A DNA stretch of 64,000 nucleotides from Izhakiella australiensis (GCF_002006995.1 NZ_MRUL01000017.1:1-64000), one strand, 5' to 3'. Counted from the stretch's first letter, positions 1 through 10,687 are shown. The notes: generated by a model from the sequence alone, not told the origin. Translations and numbers: made by a program.

Positions 1-224
1 GCATTAAGGTCAGGCAGAGTAAGTATCTGAACAACCTGGTGGAGCAGGAGCACCGGAATATCAAACGTCGGATACGCCAGATGCTGGGGTTCAAATCATT
101 CCGGAGGGCGCAGGCGATACTGGCAGGTATCGAAATCATCCACATGCTACGCAAAGGGCAGCTTCAGAATCCGCACAGAGACGGTTTGTCCCCGGCAGAG
201 CAGTTTTATCTTCTTGTTGCGTAA
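1..224 (+). CDS. IS6-family transposase, C-terminal fragment
   Basis: The reading frame is open from the window edge to the TAA at 222-224. It encodes the end of an IS6/IS26-type DDE transposase. The stretch reading YLNNLVEQEHRNIKRR, followed by MLGFKSFRRAQAILAGIE, is the conserved C-terminal part; the catalytic Glu lies in or just before the EQEHRNIKRR segment. The N-terminal DNA-binding part and the two Asp residues would be upstream of the window. A GTG at 39 is internal and not the real start. The transposase would catalyse replicative transposition and cointegrate formation. Confidence 0.85.
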   Translation, partial: IKVRQSKYLNNLVEQEHRNIKRRIRQMLGFKSFRRAQAILAGIEIIHMLRKGQLQNPHRDGLSPAEQFYLLVA

Positions 225-277
225 ACAATCACCATCCAGGCTTTCTGTCAACCTGCTGGCGTTAATGCGACAGAACC
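1..277 (+). mobile_element. IS6-family insertion sequence, right end (partial)
   Basis: The 3' end of an IS6-family transposase gene is followed by about 50 non-coding bases. These end in TTAATGCGACAGAACC at 262-277, whose reverse complement starts GGTTCTGTCGCA. That resembles the GGTTCTGTTGCA-type terminal inverted repeats known for IS6-family elements. Recognisable YajO coding sequence starts within two bases of this end, so I place the junction after 277. The left end lies outside the window, so neither a target duplication nor element completeness can be judged. Confidence 0.8.
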
Positions 278-896
278 TTATGTCGATCTGCTGCAGATCC
301 ACCGCTGGGACTACAACACCCCGCTTGAAGAGACGCTGGAGGCGCTACATGATGTGGTTAAATCCGGTAAAGCGCGCTATATCGGCGCTTCATCAATGTT
401 CGCCTGGCAGTTTGCCAAAGCGCTTTATACCGCCGATAAACACGGCTGGACGCGCTTCGTCAGCATGCAGGATCAATATAATCTGATCCAGCGTGAAGAA
501 GAGCGGGAAATGCATCCGCTATGCCAGGCTGAGAACATTGCGGTAATGCCCTGGAGCCCGCTGGCTCGCGGTCGCCTGACGCGCCCATGGGGCGAGACCA
601 CCGCTCGTTCGGTTTCCGATGAGTTCGGCAAAACCCTCTACGACCGCAGTGAAGAGAACAACGCCGCAATCGCAGAACGGGTAACTAACCTGGCGCGTGA
701 TAAAGGCGTCAGCCGCGCGCAGATTGCGCTGGCGTGGATGCTGCATAAGCCGGCGGTGACGTCACCGATTGTTGGCGCGTCGCGCGCCGAGCAGCTGGAA
801 GATGTTGTCAAAGCGGTTGAGGTGGAGCTCAAGCCTGAAGAGATAGCCGAACTGGAGAGCGTTTATCAGCCTCATGCAGTCAGTGGCTTTGAATAA
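278..896 (+). pseudogene. yajO: yajO, 5'-truncated aldo/keto reductase gene
   Basis: From 279 the frame reads YVDLLQIHRWDYNTP and continues for 205 codons to the stop at 894-896. It closely follows the C-terminal two-thirds of E. coli YajO, an aldo/keto reductase linked to thiamine and deoxyxylulose metabolism. The family is about 324 residues, so roughly the first 119 are missing, including the catalytic Asp-Tyr-Lys region. The IS6 end abuts the break. Convergent orientation with pgpA matches the enterobacterial order. An in-frame ATG at 354 could start only a 180-residue fragment lacking half of the barrel. The 5' half may exist beyond the IS or be deleted. Confidence 0.85.
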
Positions 897-974
897 AGCG
901 TTAAGCCAGGCGCTTCCTGGCGTTTGGTCATGGGGCCTCGCTGCCGCATGACCTGCGGATTCGCTCAGACGCTG

Positions 975-1003
975 CGCCGCTCGCCCGTTACCAGCGAGCG
1001 GCG
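975..1003. other. Perfect 10-bp hairpin between yajO and pgpA
   Basis: CGCCGCTCGC at 975-984 is the exact reverse complement of GCGAGCGGCG at 994-1003, with a 9-base loop. It lies just beyond the pgpA stop, between convergent genes. A U-tract is absent on both strands, so a classical intrinsic terminator is not supported. It could still slow polymerase or protect a 3' end. Confidence 0.5.
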
Positions 1004-1032
1004 TATTCAGCAAAAGCTAAATCGTCTGCGCG

Positions 1033-1551
1033 TTAACAGAACCAGCTGCCGGCCAGCCAGAGGATCGCCGCCGAGATAATTCCCGCCACGATATCGTCCA
1101 CCATAATACCCATGCCGCCATGTACGTTGCGATCGAACCAGCGAATCGGCCAGGGTTTCCACATATCGAGAATGCGAAACACCACGAAGCCCGCCAGCAC
1201 CCAACGCCAGCTGTTAACCGGGATAGCCAGCAGCGTGATCCACATGCCGATAAACTCATCCCAGACGATGCTGCCGTGATCGTGAACGCCCATATCTCTG
1301 GCGGTGCGATGACAGAGATAAACCCCAATGCTGATTGCCAGCAGCAACAGCAGCGAATAAAGCTCAAGCGGCAGCAGTCTGAGTAAATACCAGAAGGGAA
1401 TGGCGGCCAGCGATCCCATCGTGCCGGGCACCCAGGGGCTCAGCCCACTGCCAAATCCAGTCGCCAGCAGGTGCCAGGGATTACGCATGCTGAGGCGGCT
1501 TTTCGCCTCATCTTTATTTACCAGCAAAATGATCGAATCCTTTTTTACCAC
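1033..1551 (-). CDS. pgpA: Phosphatidylglycerophosphatase A
   Basis: Inner-membrane phosphatase that removes the phosphate from phosphatidylglycerophosphate to give phosphatidylglycerol. The 172 residues match E. coli PgpA almost throughout: [21 protein letters not shown] near the N-terminus, [15 protein letters not shown] in the middle and [15 protein letters not shown] near the end, with several membrane segments. The start at 1551 is a GTG; a TTG slightly downstream would give a shorter leader, and this choice is uncertain. The gene overlaps the 3' end of thiL by 38 bases, so the two are translationally close, as in other enterobacteria. It is the last gene of the nrdR-ribD-ribH-nusB-thiL-pgpA run. 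Confidence 0.95.
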   Translation of the reverse strand: MVKKDSIILLVNKDEAKSRLSMRNPWHLLATGFGSGLSPWVPGTMGSLAAIPFWYLLRLLPLELYSLLLLLAISIGVYLCHRTARDMGVHDHGSIVWDEFIGMWITLLAIPVNSWRWVLAGFVVFRILDMWKPWPIRWFDRNVHGGMGIMVDDIVAGIISAAILWLAGSWFC

Positions 1552-2491
1552 TGCTTACCAGCTGCCCGTCGCGCAACAGGGTTACGCCCTCGGCCGCCGC
1601 CCTCATCTGGCCGATGCAGGTATAAGGCACGCCAGAGTGGCTTAACGCTACGTCCAGCGCGCCGCGGTTTACCTCCGGCACGGTAAAGCACAGCTCATAA
1701 TCCTCACCGCCGTGCAGCGCCCAGCTTATTTGCTGCTCACGACTGAAGTGCGCCTGCAGGGTATCTGAAATCGGTAGCGCATCGAGATTCAGGCTGGCGC
1801 CGCAGTCGCTGGCTTTAAGGATGTGGCCTAAATCCGCCAGCAGGCCATCGGAAATATCAATCGCCGCGCTGGCAAGGCCGCGCAGCGCCTGACCTTGCAA
1901 AATGCGGGGCATCGGACGCAGATGGCGTTTTATCAGCGCCTCGTTGCTCACCGGATCGTTAAGACGCTGATGATGCTGCAGCAGCGCCAGCCCGGCAGCG
2001 CTGTCGCCGAGCGTTCCGGTGACATATATCCAGTCGCCCGGCCGGGCGCCCGAGCGTTTTAGCGCTCTGCCCGTCGGTATCAGGCCGTGGATGCCCAGCG
2101 TCATACTCAGCGGCCCGCGCGTCGTGTCGCCGCCAATCAGCTGTACGCCGAAGTAATCCATCAGCTCAAACAGACTGTCGCTAAAATCCCGCAGCCAGTC
2201 TTCATTAATCTGCGGTAGGGTAAGCGCCAGCGTAAGCCAGGCGGGATCGGCGCCCATCGCCGCAAGATCGCTAAGATTCGCCGCCAGCGCTTTATAGCCT
2301 AAATCAGCCGGATGGATATCACGCAGGAAATGGATGCCTTCGACCAGCGTATCGGTACTGATCGCCAACGTTTGCTTTTCAGGAACGTTCAGCAGGGCGC
2401 AGTCGTCACCAATGCCTTTTTCGACGTCGCGACGCGAACCGGCTGCACGATCAAAATAACGCGCGATGAGTTCAAATTCGCCACAGACCAT
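1514..2491 (-). CDS. thiL: Thiamine-monophosphate kinase
   Basis: Phosphorylates thiamine monophosphate with ATP to form thiamine diphosphate, the active cofactor. The 325 residues follow E. coli ThiL from the first residues ([14 protein letters not shown]) onward. The acidic metal/ATP segment GIGDDCALL lies near residues 26-34, the [11 protein letters not shown] segment near 45-55, and [17 protein letters not shown] follows. This is the PurM/ThiL-type ATP-binding fold. The ATG at 2491 is the family start. The gene lies 51 bases after nusB, with an intrinsic terminator-like hairpin in the gap, and overlaps pgpA at its end. Confidence 0.97.
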   Translation of the reverse strand: MVCGEFELIARYFDRAAGSRRDVEKGIGDDCALLNVPEKQTLAISTDTLVEGIHFLRDIHPADLGYKALAANLSDLAAMGADPAWLTLALTLPQINEDWLRDFSDSLFELMDYFGVQLIGGDTTRGPLSMTLGIHGLIPTGRALKRSGARPGDWIYVTGTLGDSAAGLALLQHHQRLNDPVSNEALIKRHLRPMPRILQGQALRGLASAAIDISDGLLADLGHILKASDCGASLNLDALPISDTLQAHFSREQQISWALHGGEDYELCFTVPEVNRGALDVALSHSGVPYTCIGQMRAAAEGVTLLRDGQLVSSGKKGFDHFAGK

Positions 2492-2516
2492 AGTGAGATT
2501 CCGTGAGTAAAAGATA

Positions 2517-2536
2517 AAGGCCGGGAAACCGGCCTT
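2517..2536 (-). terminator. Terminator or attenuator between nusB and thiL
   Basis: On the minus strand AAGGCCGG-TTTC-CCGGCCTT is followed by the U-rich run TATCTTTT. It sits just after the nusB stop codon and before the thiL start. It would reduce read-through from the rib-nusB part into thiL-pgpA, so thiL may be expressed at a lower level or from its own promoter. Confidence 0.7.
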
Positions 2537-2542
2537 GCAGGA

Positions 2543-2962
2543 TTACTTCTTATTCGGGCGTATTTGCGGCGCGGCTTTATCCAGTACGCCATTGACAAAC
2601 TTATGGCTGTCTTCAGCGCCGAAGATTTTCGCCAGCTCAATGCCTTCGTTAATCGCCACTTTGTAGGGAACGTCGCTACGCTTGCTCAGTTCATACAGCG
2701 ACAGGCGCAGGACAGCCCTTTCGACCTGCCCCAGCTCTTCCAGCTGGCGCGAGAGGTAAGGCTTCATTAACCCGTCAAGATAGGCGCTGTTGGTCGCTAC
2801 GCCAGTCAGGAGCTCGCGAAAGTAACCAATATCAACGTCTTTAACATCCTGTTCCGCCAGAAACTGATATTCAACATCGGCGATGTCATTGTGCGACAAC
2901 TGCCAGGAGTAAAGTGCCTGGACTGCGCATTCACGTGCGCGGCGGCGGGCAGCAGGTTTCAC
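2543..2962 (-). CDS. nusB: Transcription antitermination factor NusB
   Basis: Small all-helical RNA-binding protein that, with NusE (ribosomal S10), binds BoxA RNA in rRNA operons and supports antitermination. The 139 residues are near-identical in pattern to E. coli Nus[21 protein letters not shown] at the start and [18 protein letters not shown] at the end. The start is GTG at 2962, also the codon I recall for E. coli nusB. It lies 16 bases after ribH, in the usual ribD-ribH-nusB order. Confidence 0.98.
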   Translation of the reverse strand: MKPAARRRARECAVQALYSWQLSHNDIADVEYQFLAEQDVKDVDIGYFRELLTGVATNSAYLDGLMKPYLSRQLEELGQVERAVLRLSLYELSKRSDVPYKVAINEGIELAKIFGAEDSHKFVNGVLDKAAPQIRPNKK

Positions 2963-2978
2963 GAAATTCCCCTTAAAA

Positions 2979-3449
2979 TCAAGCCTTGATGGCTTTCAGT
3001 ACGTTAATCATTTCCAGAGCGGTCAGTGCGGCTTCCGCCCCTTTGTTGCCCGCTTTGGTGCCGGCGCGTTCAATCGCCTGCTCGATGTTTTCGGTTGTCA
3101 GAACGCCAAACGCCACCGGAATATCACTGTTCATTGATACGCTGGCCAGGCCTGAACTTGCTTCGCCGGCAACGTATTCGAAATGGGCAGTGCCGCCGCG
3201 AATAACGGTTCCCAACGCCACGACCGCATCGTGTTTCCCCGCCTTCGCCAGCGCCCGTGCCGTCATTGGCAGTTCATAAGCGCCCGGAACCCAGACCACG
3301 GTGATGTTGTCTTCTTTCACCTGGCCGATGCGCTTTAACGCATCAATGGCGCCGCTCAGCAGGCTATCATTGATGAAGTTGTTGAAACGGGAAATCACAA
3401 TAGCAACGCGCGCATCAGGCGACGCAACAGCAGCTTCGATAACTTTCAT
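2979..3449 (-). CDS. ribH: 6,7-dimethyl-8-ribityllumazine synthase
   Basis: Condenses 5-amino-6-ribitylaminouracil with 3,4-dihydroxy-2-butanone 4-phosphate to give lumazine, the penultimate riboflavin intermediate. It forms an icosahedral 60-mer in the family. The 156 residues show the substrate motifs SRFNNFI near residue 20, WVPGAYELP near 54 and [15 protein letters not shown] near 83. The ATG at 3449 has an upstream AGGAA. Many E. coli annotations call this gene ribE. It lies between ribD, 89 bases upstream, and nusB. No FMN riboswitch was seen in the ribD-ribH gap. Confidence 0.97.
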   Translation of the reverse strand: MKVIEAAVASPDARVAIVISRFNNFINDSLLSGAIDALKRIGQVKEDNITVVWVPGAYELPMTARALAKAGKHDAVVALGTVIRGGTAHFEYVAGEASSGLASVSMNSDIPVAFGVLTTENIEQAIERAGTKAGNKGAEAALTALEMINVLKAIKA

Positions 3450-3538
3450 AGAGTTCCTTATCGGATTCGGTAATGGCCCCGAGGGGGGCGGATTTTATCA
3501 TATTCTCACGCGCTCTGCTTCCGCTTTTGCGCAACGCG

Positions 3539-4642
3539 CTACTGCGGCGTCAGAATCAGGCGCACATCCGGTCCAATCTGGCGAACGTCGCTGAAGATAA
3601 AGCCCGGCGCATCAGCCAGATAGCTTAATCCCGGAAGCTGACACAGGCCGCGCGCCGCGTCGCCCAGCAGCTTCGGCGCCAGGTAAACGATAAGCTCATC
3701 AACCACGCCGGCCTGCAGCAAGGACCCGGTCAATTCTGCACCGGCTTCAACCCATAGCGTATTAATCTGCCGTTTTCCCAGCAGCATCAGCAATGAAACG
3801 ATATCCACTCGCTGATTAACCGCGGGCAAACTGAGCTGATGCACCGACGCCGGCCACGTCTGATGATCCTCGTTAAGACGCGCCAGCCAGGTTTCGCCCG
3901 GCTGATTAATCAGCCGCTGCTGCGGGGTAATTCGATTCTTGCTGTCAATAACCACCCGCACTGGCTGGCGTAGGCTATCAGGCGCCAGCTGCTGCTGCAG
4001 GTCGGCGTTAAGCTCCTGCCAGCGTACGGTTAGCGAAGCATCGTCAGCCAGTACGGTGGCACTGCTGGAGAGAATAGCAGAGCTCATGGCGCGAAAATGT
4101 TGCACATCCCGGCGGGCCTGCGGCGAGGTGATCCACTGGCTCTCGCCGCTGGCCATCGCGGTACGGCCATCCAGCGATGCGCCAAGCTTAAGCTGCACCC
4201 AGGGAAAACCGGTACGCATCCGCTTGAGAAATCCCCGATTGAGACGCTCAGCCTCCTGCATCATCAGGCCGTGACTGACATCAACGCCAGCCTGCTGCAG
4301 GCGATAAAGTCCGCGCCCGGCTACCTGCGGGTTAGGGTCCTGCATAGCCGCAACGACTCGCCTGATGCCGGCTGCCAGCAGCGCATCACAGCAGGGCGGC
4401 GTGCGACCAAAATGGCTACAGGGTTCCAGGGTTACATAGGCCGTTGCGCCGCGCGCGCGTTCGCCAGCCATGCGCAACGCATGAACTTCGGCATGCGGCT
4501 CGCCGGCGCGCTGATGCCAGCCTTCGCCAACGATCTCTCCGTCGCGGACGATAACGCAGCCGACGTTCGGATTGGGGGTCGTCGTATAAATACCGCGCCG
4601 CGCCAGCTCCAGCGCGCGCGCCATAAACAGCTCATCGCTCAT
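3539..4642 (-). CDS. ribD: Bifunctional riboflavin deaminase/reductase RibD
   Basis: Catalyses two consecutive riboflavin steps: deamination of the diaminopyrimidine and NADPH-dependent reduction of the ribosyl side chain. The 367 residues equal the E. coli length. The N-terminal cytidine-deaminase-type zinc site is visible as HAEVHAL near residue 50 and EPCSHFGRTPPC near 73-84. The C-terminal dihydrofolate-reductase-like domain includes KLGASLDGRTA near 152 and ends in VRLILTPQ. The start ATG at 4642 lies two bases from the nrdR stop, so the two are co-transcribed. Confidence 0.97.
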   Translation of the reverse strand: MSDELFMARALELARRGIYTTTPNPNVGCVIVRDGEIVGEGWHQRAGEPHAEVHALRMAGERARGATAYVTLEPCSHFGRTPPCCDALLAAGIRRVVAAMQDPNPQVAGRGLYRLQQAGVDVSHGLMMQEAERLNRGFLKRMRTGFPWVQLKLGASLDGRTAMASGESQWITSPQARRDVQHFRAMSSAILSSSATVLADDASLTVRWQELNADLQQQLAPDSLRQPVRVVIDSKNRITPQQRLINQPGETWLARLNEDHQTWPASVHQLSLPAVNQRVDIVSLLMLLGKRQINTLWVEAGAELTGSLLQAGVVDELIVYLAPKLLGDAARGLCQLPGLSYLADAPGFIFSDVRQIGPDVRLILTPQ

Positions 4643-4644
4643 AG

Positions 4645-5094
4645 TTAATCCTGCAGGCGGGCGATCTCTTCACCAAACTCGCGCACATCTTCAAAGCTGC
4701 GATACACCGACGCGAAGCGAATATAGGCAACCTTATCCAGCTTTTTCAACTCATCCATTACCAGCCCGCCAATCATTTTACTGGCAATTTCACGCTCGCC
4801 GGTGGCGCGCAGCTGAGTTTTGATATGGCTCAGGGCGTCTTCTACCGCATCGGCGCTGACCGGGCGCTTTTCCAGCGCCTTCATGATGCCGCTGCGCAGT
4901 TTGTCTTCATTAAAAGGCTCGCGGATATCATTACTTTTCACCACCCGCGGCATGACCAGCTCCGCCACTTCAAAAGTGGTAAAGCGCTCATGGCACACCA
5001 GACACTGACGCCGCCGCCTTACCGAGGTTCCCTCACCCACCAGGCGGGAATCAATCACTTTCGTATCAATAGCAGAGCAAAATGGGCAATGCAT
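4645..5094 (-). CDS. nrdR: Transcriptional repressor NrdR
   Basis: ATP/dATP-sensing repressor of ribonucleotide reductase operons. The N-terminal zinc ribbon has MHCPFC at residues 1-6 and CLVCHERF near 31-38, followed by the RRRR-type basic patch and an ATP-cone domain. The 149-residue product from the ATG at 5094 matches the family length and has AGGAAG just upstream. A longer frame from 5115 would add seven atypical residues and is not used. First gene of the nrdR-ribD-ribH-nusB-thiL-pgpA transcription unit. Confidence 0.97.
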   Translation of the reverse strand: MHCPFCSAIDTKVIDSRLVGEGTSVRRRRQCLVCHERFTTFEVAELVMPRVVKSNDIREPFNEDKLRSGIMKALEKRPVSADAVEDALSHIKTQLRATGEREIASKMIGGLVMDELKKLDKVAYIRFASVYRSFEDVREFGEEIARLQD

Positions 5095-5216
5095 AACGCT
5101 TCCTGGTTTCACCAAATAAAGCGCAGTTTAGCGCGAAGTTGCTGCTAACTGAAACGTTTACCCCTCCGGCCCGCGCCGCGATCGGCGCCGATAAATGTTA
5201 CAACCGGTAAAATTGA

Positions 5217-5226
5217 CTATCCTTAA
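5217..5226 (+). promoter_or_regulatory. Candidate sigma-S type -10 element upstream of kbp
   Basis: CTATCCTTAA differs by one base from the extended sigma-S -10 pattern CTATACTTAA and lies 43 bases before the kbp start. Stress and osmotic control of the E. coli kbp (ygaU) gene is known; extending it here is inference. A short GCTCC/GGAGC hairpin lies in the leader. Confidence 0.4.
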
Positions 5227-5269
5227 GTTGCTGCTCCATTAAAGGAGCCTAACTAAGAGGAGATCGAAT

Positions 5270-5695
5270 ATGGGACTGTTTAGCTTTCTCGAAACGGTGG
5301 GAACCAAGCTTTTCGGCGCTGCAGAGGACAAAAACGCCGCGCTGCAAAAGCACATTCAGGAACTTAACCTGCCGGGCAGCGACAAGGTCAGCGTTAAAGT
5401 TGATGGTGATAAAGTCACGATTAGCGGCGACGGCGTGTCACAGGAGGTGAAAGAAAAAATCCTGGTGGCGGCGGGCAACGTGGAAGGCATTAAAACCGTC
5501 GATGACCAGGTAACCACCAGCGATACGCGCGAAATCCGTACGTACAGCGTTAAATCCGGCGATAACCTGAGCAAAATATCGAAAGAAGTCTATGGCGATG
5601 CCAACCAATACAATAAAATCTTCGAGGCTAACAAGCCGATGCTGACCAGCCCGGATAAAATTTATCCCGGACAGGTTTTGCGCATCCCTGATTAA
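5270..5695 (+). CDS. kbp: BON-LysM potassium-binding protein (Kbp/YgaU)
   Basis: The 141 residues follow E. coli Kbp (YgaU), a cytoplasmic potassium-binding protein. A short N-terminal helix (MGLFSFLETVGTKLFG) precedes a BON domain at about 25-88 with GDKVTISGDGVSQEVKEKI. A LysM domain at about 92-140 has YSVKSGDNLSKISKEVYG and ends in KIYPGQVLRIPD. No signal peptide is present. The ATG at 5270 has GAGGAG upstream. It lies 20 bases before yajI, so the two are probably co-transcribed, divergently from nrdR. In E. coli kbp is elsewhere, so this placement is lineage-specific. Confidence 0.93.
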   Translation: MGLFSFLETVGTKLFGAAEDKNAALQKHIQELNLPGSDKVSVKVDGDKVTISGDGVSQEVKEKILVAAGNVEGIKTVDDQVTTSDTREIRTYSVKSGDNLSKISKEVYGDANQYNKIFEANKPMLTSPDKIYPGQVLRIPD

Positions 5696-5715
5696 GTCTT
5701 AATGGATATCGCCTA

Positions 5716-6261
5716 ATGATGGTAAGGAATTATTTTGCGGCGCTGACGACAGCCATGCTACTGGCAGGCTGCACGACAGCGCCGCCGCACCAGGTTAATC
5801 AGTTGCATAATCAAGTCAGCAAACTGAATAAAGAAATGGGCCAGCTAACCCGCCAGGCCAGCGCGCTGGAGCAGCAGAACAGCCTGAACGTCAACTCCAG
5901 TCAGGGAGCCTGGCTAATCCCCGGCGCGAAAACGCCGGTGGTGTTACAAAGCCAGATGGGCGATCTGAACCTGTCATTGACTGCCCCTGAAGCGGATGAC
6001 GGCAGTAGTAAAATACGGCTGCACATCCAGGCTAAAGATGCCAGCCGCCTGCAGCCATTTAGCGCACGGATTGAGTGGGGCGAGCGCGACAGCGCCAGCG
6101 GAAAACCGCTGCCGGGCAGTAATCAAAATCAGCAGATCCACGTCGATGGCGGGCTGACGGCGAGCCAGAGCATAACGGTGACGCTGCAGCTAAACGGCAT
6201 CCAGCCAGAACAGCTGGGATATGTTCGGGTCCATGACATCGTGCCGGACAGCGGCCAATAA
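5716..6261 (+). CDS. yajI: YajI-like DUF3251 lipoprotein
   Basis: A signal peptide ends in the lipobox LLAGC near residues 15-19 and the mature end is CTTAPP. A short coiled coil (QLHNQVSKLNKEMGQLTRQ) follows, then a beta-rich region of about 110 residues. This layout and the position beside nrdR on the opposite strand fit the DUF3251 family member YajI of E. coli (about 179 residues). The function of the family is unknown. The Thr/Ala after Cys predict outer-membrane sorting rather than inner-membrane retention. Either of the two tandem ATG codons at 5716 and 5719 may be the start. Confidence 0.75.
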   Translation: MMVRNYFAALTTAMLLAGCTTAPPHQVNQLHNQVSKLNKEMGQLTRQASALEQQNSLNVNSSQGAWLIPGAKTPVVLQSQMGDLNLSLTAPEADDGSSKIRLHIQAKDASRLQPFSARIEWGERDSASGKPLPGSNQNQQIHVDGGLTASQSITVTLQLNGIQPEQLGYVRVHDIVPDSGQ

Positions 6262-6264
6262 TAA

Positions 6265-6286
6265 AACGGCACCCTGGGGTGCCGTT
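6265..6286 (-). terminator. Terminator of the tgt-yajC-secD-secF unit, shared with yajI
   Basis: AACGGCACCC and GGGTGCCGTT form a perfect 10-base-pair stem between the convergent yajI and secF stops. Read on the minus strand it is followed by TTTTATTATT, so it best terminates secF transcripts. On the plus strand the following bases are less U-rich. Confidence 0.8.
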
Positions 6287-6318
6287 GGTTGTTACTGCTT
6301 ATCAGCCGGAGCGGTCGC

Positions 6319-7287
6319 TTACGGTAAAATCGAAGGCTGATCCGCCCCCTCTTTTTCCACCTTCTGGGTAATCATATGCTCGCGCCTCATGCCCAGCTTC
6401 AGCGCCAGCGCGGAAGAGACATAAATTGACGAGATGGTACCGATGGTGACGCCGATCAGCATCGTCAGCGAGAAGCCTTTCAGCAAAGCGCCGCCGAAGA
6501 CGAACAAAATCAGCACCATGGCAAGGGTGGTCGCCGAGGTGATAATGGTACGGCTCAAGGTCTGGGTCAGAGAAACGTTGGTGATATCATAAGAAGAGCC
6601 GCGACGTATCTTGCGGAAGTTCTCACGAATACGGTCTGAAACCACGATCTTATCGTTAAGCGAATAGCCGATAACCGACATCAGCGACGCGATAATCGTC
6701 AGGTCAATCTCGATATGGAACAGCGAAAGCAGTCCTACCGTGATGATGACATCATGGATCAAAGCCAGTACCGTCCCCAGCGCCAGACGCCACTCAAAGC
6801 GAAAGCCGATGTAGATCAGGATGGCGCCCAGCGCAGACAGCAGCGCCATTGCACCGGCCTGCGCTAAATCGCTACCCACGCTCGGACCGACAAACTCAAT
6901 GCGCTTCACGGTGGCATCCTGGTGGGACGCCTGATTGATAACCGTCACAACCTTGTTGCCCAGCTCCTGCCCGGCCGGCCCTTTGGTTGGGGCCATACGC
7001 ACCATCACATCGCGGCTGCTGCCGAAGTTCTGCACCTGCGGCTCGGCAAAACCTGCCGTCTGCAAGGCGCTGCGCAGCGTATCAAGCTCGGTGGGCCTTT
7101 CCAGGTTGATTTCAATCACCGTACCACCGGTGAAATCAAGCCCCCAGTTAAAGCCACGCACGCCAATAATGGCGATGGCCGCAACGATCAGCAGAGCGGA
7201 GATGATAAAAGCCAGCGCGTCCCAGCGCATAAAGTCGACGACTTTACGCCCGTGGTTCAGCTGCTCAATATTGTATTCACGTGCCAC
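6319..7287 (-). CDS. secF: Protein translocase subunit SecF
   Basis: Inner-membrane RND-type subunit that, with SecD and YajC, pulls secreted proteins out of the SecYEG channel using the proton gradient. The chosen start is the GTG at 7287, preceded by GAGGAG, giving 322 residues beginning [20 protein letters not shown], close to E. coli SecF (323). A longer frame upstream to 7443 runs antiparallel through no homologous sequence and overlaps secD, so it is not used. [16 protein letters not shown] lies near residue 45 and the C-terminal membrane domain includes [20 protein letters not shown]. It follows secD by 10 bases. Confidence 0.97.
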   Translation of the reverse strand: MAREYNIEQLNHGRKVVDFMRWDALAFIISALLIVAAIAIIGVRGFNWGLDFTGGTVIEINLERPTELDTLRSALQTAGFAEPQVQNFGSSRDVMVRMAPTKGPAGQELGNKVVTVINQASHQDATVKRIEFVGPSVGSDLAQAGAMALLSALGAILIYIGFRFEWRLALGTVLALIHDVIITVGLLSLFHIEIDLTIIASLMSVIGYSLNDKIVVSDRIRENFRKIRRGSSYDITNVSLTQTLSRTIITSATTLAMVLILFVFGGALLKGFSLTMLIGVTIGTISSIYVSSALALKLGMRREHMITQKVEKEGADQPSILP

Positions 7288-7297
7288 AACTCGCTCC

Positions 7298-9145
7298 TCA
7301 GATTGACAGCTTGCTGATACGTTTGCCGCCGTAAACCAGGTTAACGATGGCGCGGGTACCCAGGATCGCGGTGAACATAGAGGTGCCGATACCAATTGCA
7401 GTGGTAATCGCAAACCCCTTGATCGACCCGGTGCCCACAGCATAAAGAATGATGACTTTAATCAGCGTCGTTACGTTAGCATCGACGATACTGGAGAAGG
7501 CGCCTTTATAGCCTTCATGAATCGCCTGCTGCACGCTGCGCCCATTACGTAACTCTTCTTTAATACGCTCGTTAATCAGTACGTTAGCATCAACCGCAAC
7601 GGCCAGTGTCAGCACGATCCCCGCGATACCCGGCATCGTCAGCGTCGCTCCGGGAATCAGCGACATAATGCCGACGATAAGTACCAGGTTAGCCAACAGC
7701 GCAGAGGTGGCGATCAGACCAAATTTCTTGTAGAACACCACCATAAACAGGATTGACGCCAGCAGCCCCCACAGGCAGGCTTCCAGCCCCTGGGTAATGT
7801 TTTGCTGTCCCATGGTCGGGCCAATGGTGCGTTCTTCAACGATCTGGATCGGCGCGATCAGCGCACCGGCGCGCAGCAGCAGTGAAAGCTGGCGGGCTTC
7901 ATTCGGGTTGCTGATGCCGGTGATACGGAAGCTGTTACCCAGACGCGACTGGATATTCGCCACGTTGATGACCTGCTCCTGTTTCTCCAGGATAGCGTGC
8001 CCTTTAGCATCTTTCTTACCGCTGTCTTTATACTCCACGAACAGGGTCGCCATCGGCTGGCCGATGTGGTCCTTGGTGAAGTTAGACATGATGTTACCGC
8101 CCGTGCTATCAAGTGAAATATTCACCTGAGGCTGGTTGTACTCATCCATACTGGAGGTGGAGTCGGTAATATGATCGCCGGTCAGAATTACGCGTTTGTA
8201 CAGCACCACCGGCTGACCGTCGCGGGTATATTTCACGTCGGAATCGCCCGGCACGCGGCCGTTTGCCGCCGCGCTGGCATCAACCGAGGTATTAACCAGA
8301 CGGAACTCAAGCGTCGCGGTTGCGCCAAGAATTTCTTTCGCCCGCGCCGTGTCCTGAATCCCCGGCAGCTCAACCACAATGCGGTCTGAGCCCTGACGCT
8401 GAACCAGAGGTTCGGCGACGCCAAGCTGGTTCACGCGATTGCGCAGGATATTGATATTCTGCTGCACCGCATATTCCCGCGCTTCACGCAGACGCTCATC
8501 AGTCATTACCGCACGCAGCACATTATCGCCGCTGCTGGAAATAACCAGATCGCGGTGGCGCGGAGATAAATAGCTAATAGCCGCATCGCGGTCGGCTGAG
8601 TTAGGGAACTGGATCTGCAGGCCGTAATTAGCCGCTTTGTTGATGGTGGTGTAAGGGATATTTTTTTCACGCAGATCGCTGCGCAGGCCATCAATATTCT
8701 GTTCCTGAAGCTTGCTCAGCGCAGTGTCCATATCCACTTCCATCAGGAAGTGAACACCGCCGCGCAGGTCAAGCCCCAGCTTCATCGGCTCCGCATTAAG
8801 CAGCTTCAGCCACGTCGGGGTTGCCGGCGCGAGGTTGAGCGCCACGACATACTTATCGCCCAGCGCTTTGGTCAGCGCCTCACGCGCATGCAGCTGAACG
8901 TCGGTATTGGCAAAGCGCGCCAGAATATTACCTTCCTCCAACGCAACCGACTTCGCCGGAATATTATCTTGTTTGAGAACGCTCTGGATTTGGTCCAGCG
9001 TCTGTTCACTGGCGGCGGCTCCGCGCACGCCAGTGACCTGAACGGCCGGATCCTCACCATAAAGGTTGGGAAGTGCGTAAACCAGACCAACGATAAATAC
9101 CACGGTCAGTAAAACGTACTTCCACAAAGGATAACGGTTTAACAC
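7298..9145 (-). CDS. secD: Protein translocase subunit SecD
   Basis: The 615 residues equal the E. coli SecD length. An N-terminal membrane segment at about 8-26 is followed by a large periplasmic domain containing [13 protein letters not shown] near residue 121. The C-terminal five-helix RND half includes [18 protein letters not shown], which carries the conserved Asp of the proton path. SecD and SecF use the proton motive force to complete export. The gene sits 27 bases after yajC in the operon tgt-yajC-secD-secF, the standard enterobacterial order. Confidence 0.98.
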   Translation of the reverse strand: MLNRYPLWKYVLLTVVFIVGLVYALPNLYGEDPAVQVTGVRGAAASEQTLDQIQSVLKQDNIPAKSVALEEGNILARFANTDVQLHAREALTKALGDKYVVALNLAPATPTWLKLLNAEPMKLGLDLRGGVHFLMEVDMDTALSKLQEQNIDGLRSDLREKNIPYTTINKAANYGLQIQFPNSADRDAAISYLSPRHRDLVISSSGDNVLRAVMTDERLREAREYAVQQNINILRNRVNQLGVAEPLVQRQGSDRIVVELPGIQDTARAKEILGATATLEFRLVNTSVDASAAANGRVPGDSDVKYTRDGQPVVLYKRVILTGDHITDSTSSMDEYNQPQVNISLDSTGGNIMSNFTKDHIGQPMATLFVEYKDSGKKDAKGHAILEKQEQVINVANIQSRLGNSFRITGISNPNEARQLSLLLRAGALIAPIQIVEERTIGPTMGQQNITQGLEACLWGLLASILFMVVFYKKFGLIATSALLANLVLIVGIMSLIPGATLTMPGIAGIVLTLAVAVDANVLINERIKEELRNGRSVQQAIHEGYKGAFSSIVDANVTTLIKVIILYAVGTGSIKGFAITTAIGIGTSMFTAILGTRAIVNLVYGGKRISKLSI

Positions 9146-9172
9146 GGTAGTTCCCTTAGGGAAAACAGATAA

Positions 9173-9505
9173 TTACAGCGCCTTCATTGTACCTTTCGGC
9201 AGAACGGCAGCCACGAAATCACGTTTAACGACCACTTCAGTCGTGTCGTTCAGAGCGATGGCGACATAGCCGGTTTCAGCAACCTTAGTCACGCGGCCAA
9301 CCAGCCCGCCGGTTGTCAGCACTTCATCGCCCTTGGAGATAGAATCCATCAGCTTCTTATGTTCTTTGGTACGCTTCTGCTGCGGACGCAGGATCATAAA
9401 GTAGAAAATCAGGCCGAAAACCACCAGCATAATAACCAGAGAGTAAGGGCTCCCCTGCGAAGGGGCGCCGGTAGCGGCCATGGCATCAGAAATAAAAAAG
9501 CTCAT
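9173..9505 (-). CDS. yajC: Sec translocon accessory subunit YajC
   Basis: Single-span inner-membrane protein that joins the SecDF complex. The 110 residues start MSFFISDAMAA at the ATG at 9505; an in-frame start five codons earlier is less family-like. One membrane helix (YSLVIMLVVFGLIFYFMI) is followed by the conserved LRPQQKRTKEHKKLMDSISKGD segment, given here in parts: RPQQKRTKEHKKL and GDEVLTTGGLVGRV. It lies 18 bases after tgt and 27 before secD. Confidence 0.97.
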   Translation of the reverse strand: MSFFISDAMAATGAPSQGSPYSLVIMLVVFGLIFYFMILRPQQKRTKEHKKLMDSISKGDEVLTTGGLVGRVTKVAETGYVAIALNDTTEVVVKRDFVAAVLPKGTMKAL

Positions 9506-9523
9506 CAAAATTTCCCTCAATTG

Positions 9524-10687
<1,164 letters not shown>

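Noticed and set aside
3450..3538. FMN riboswitch upstream of ribH
   Set aside because: The gap is only 89 bases and lacks the conserved RFN-element segments; it follows ribD directly.
7288..7443. N-terminal extension of the secF frame
   Set aside because: The extra codons overlap secD out of frame and have no SecF similarity; the GTG at 7287 has a strong ribosome-binding site and the family N-terminus.
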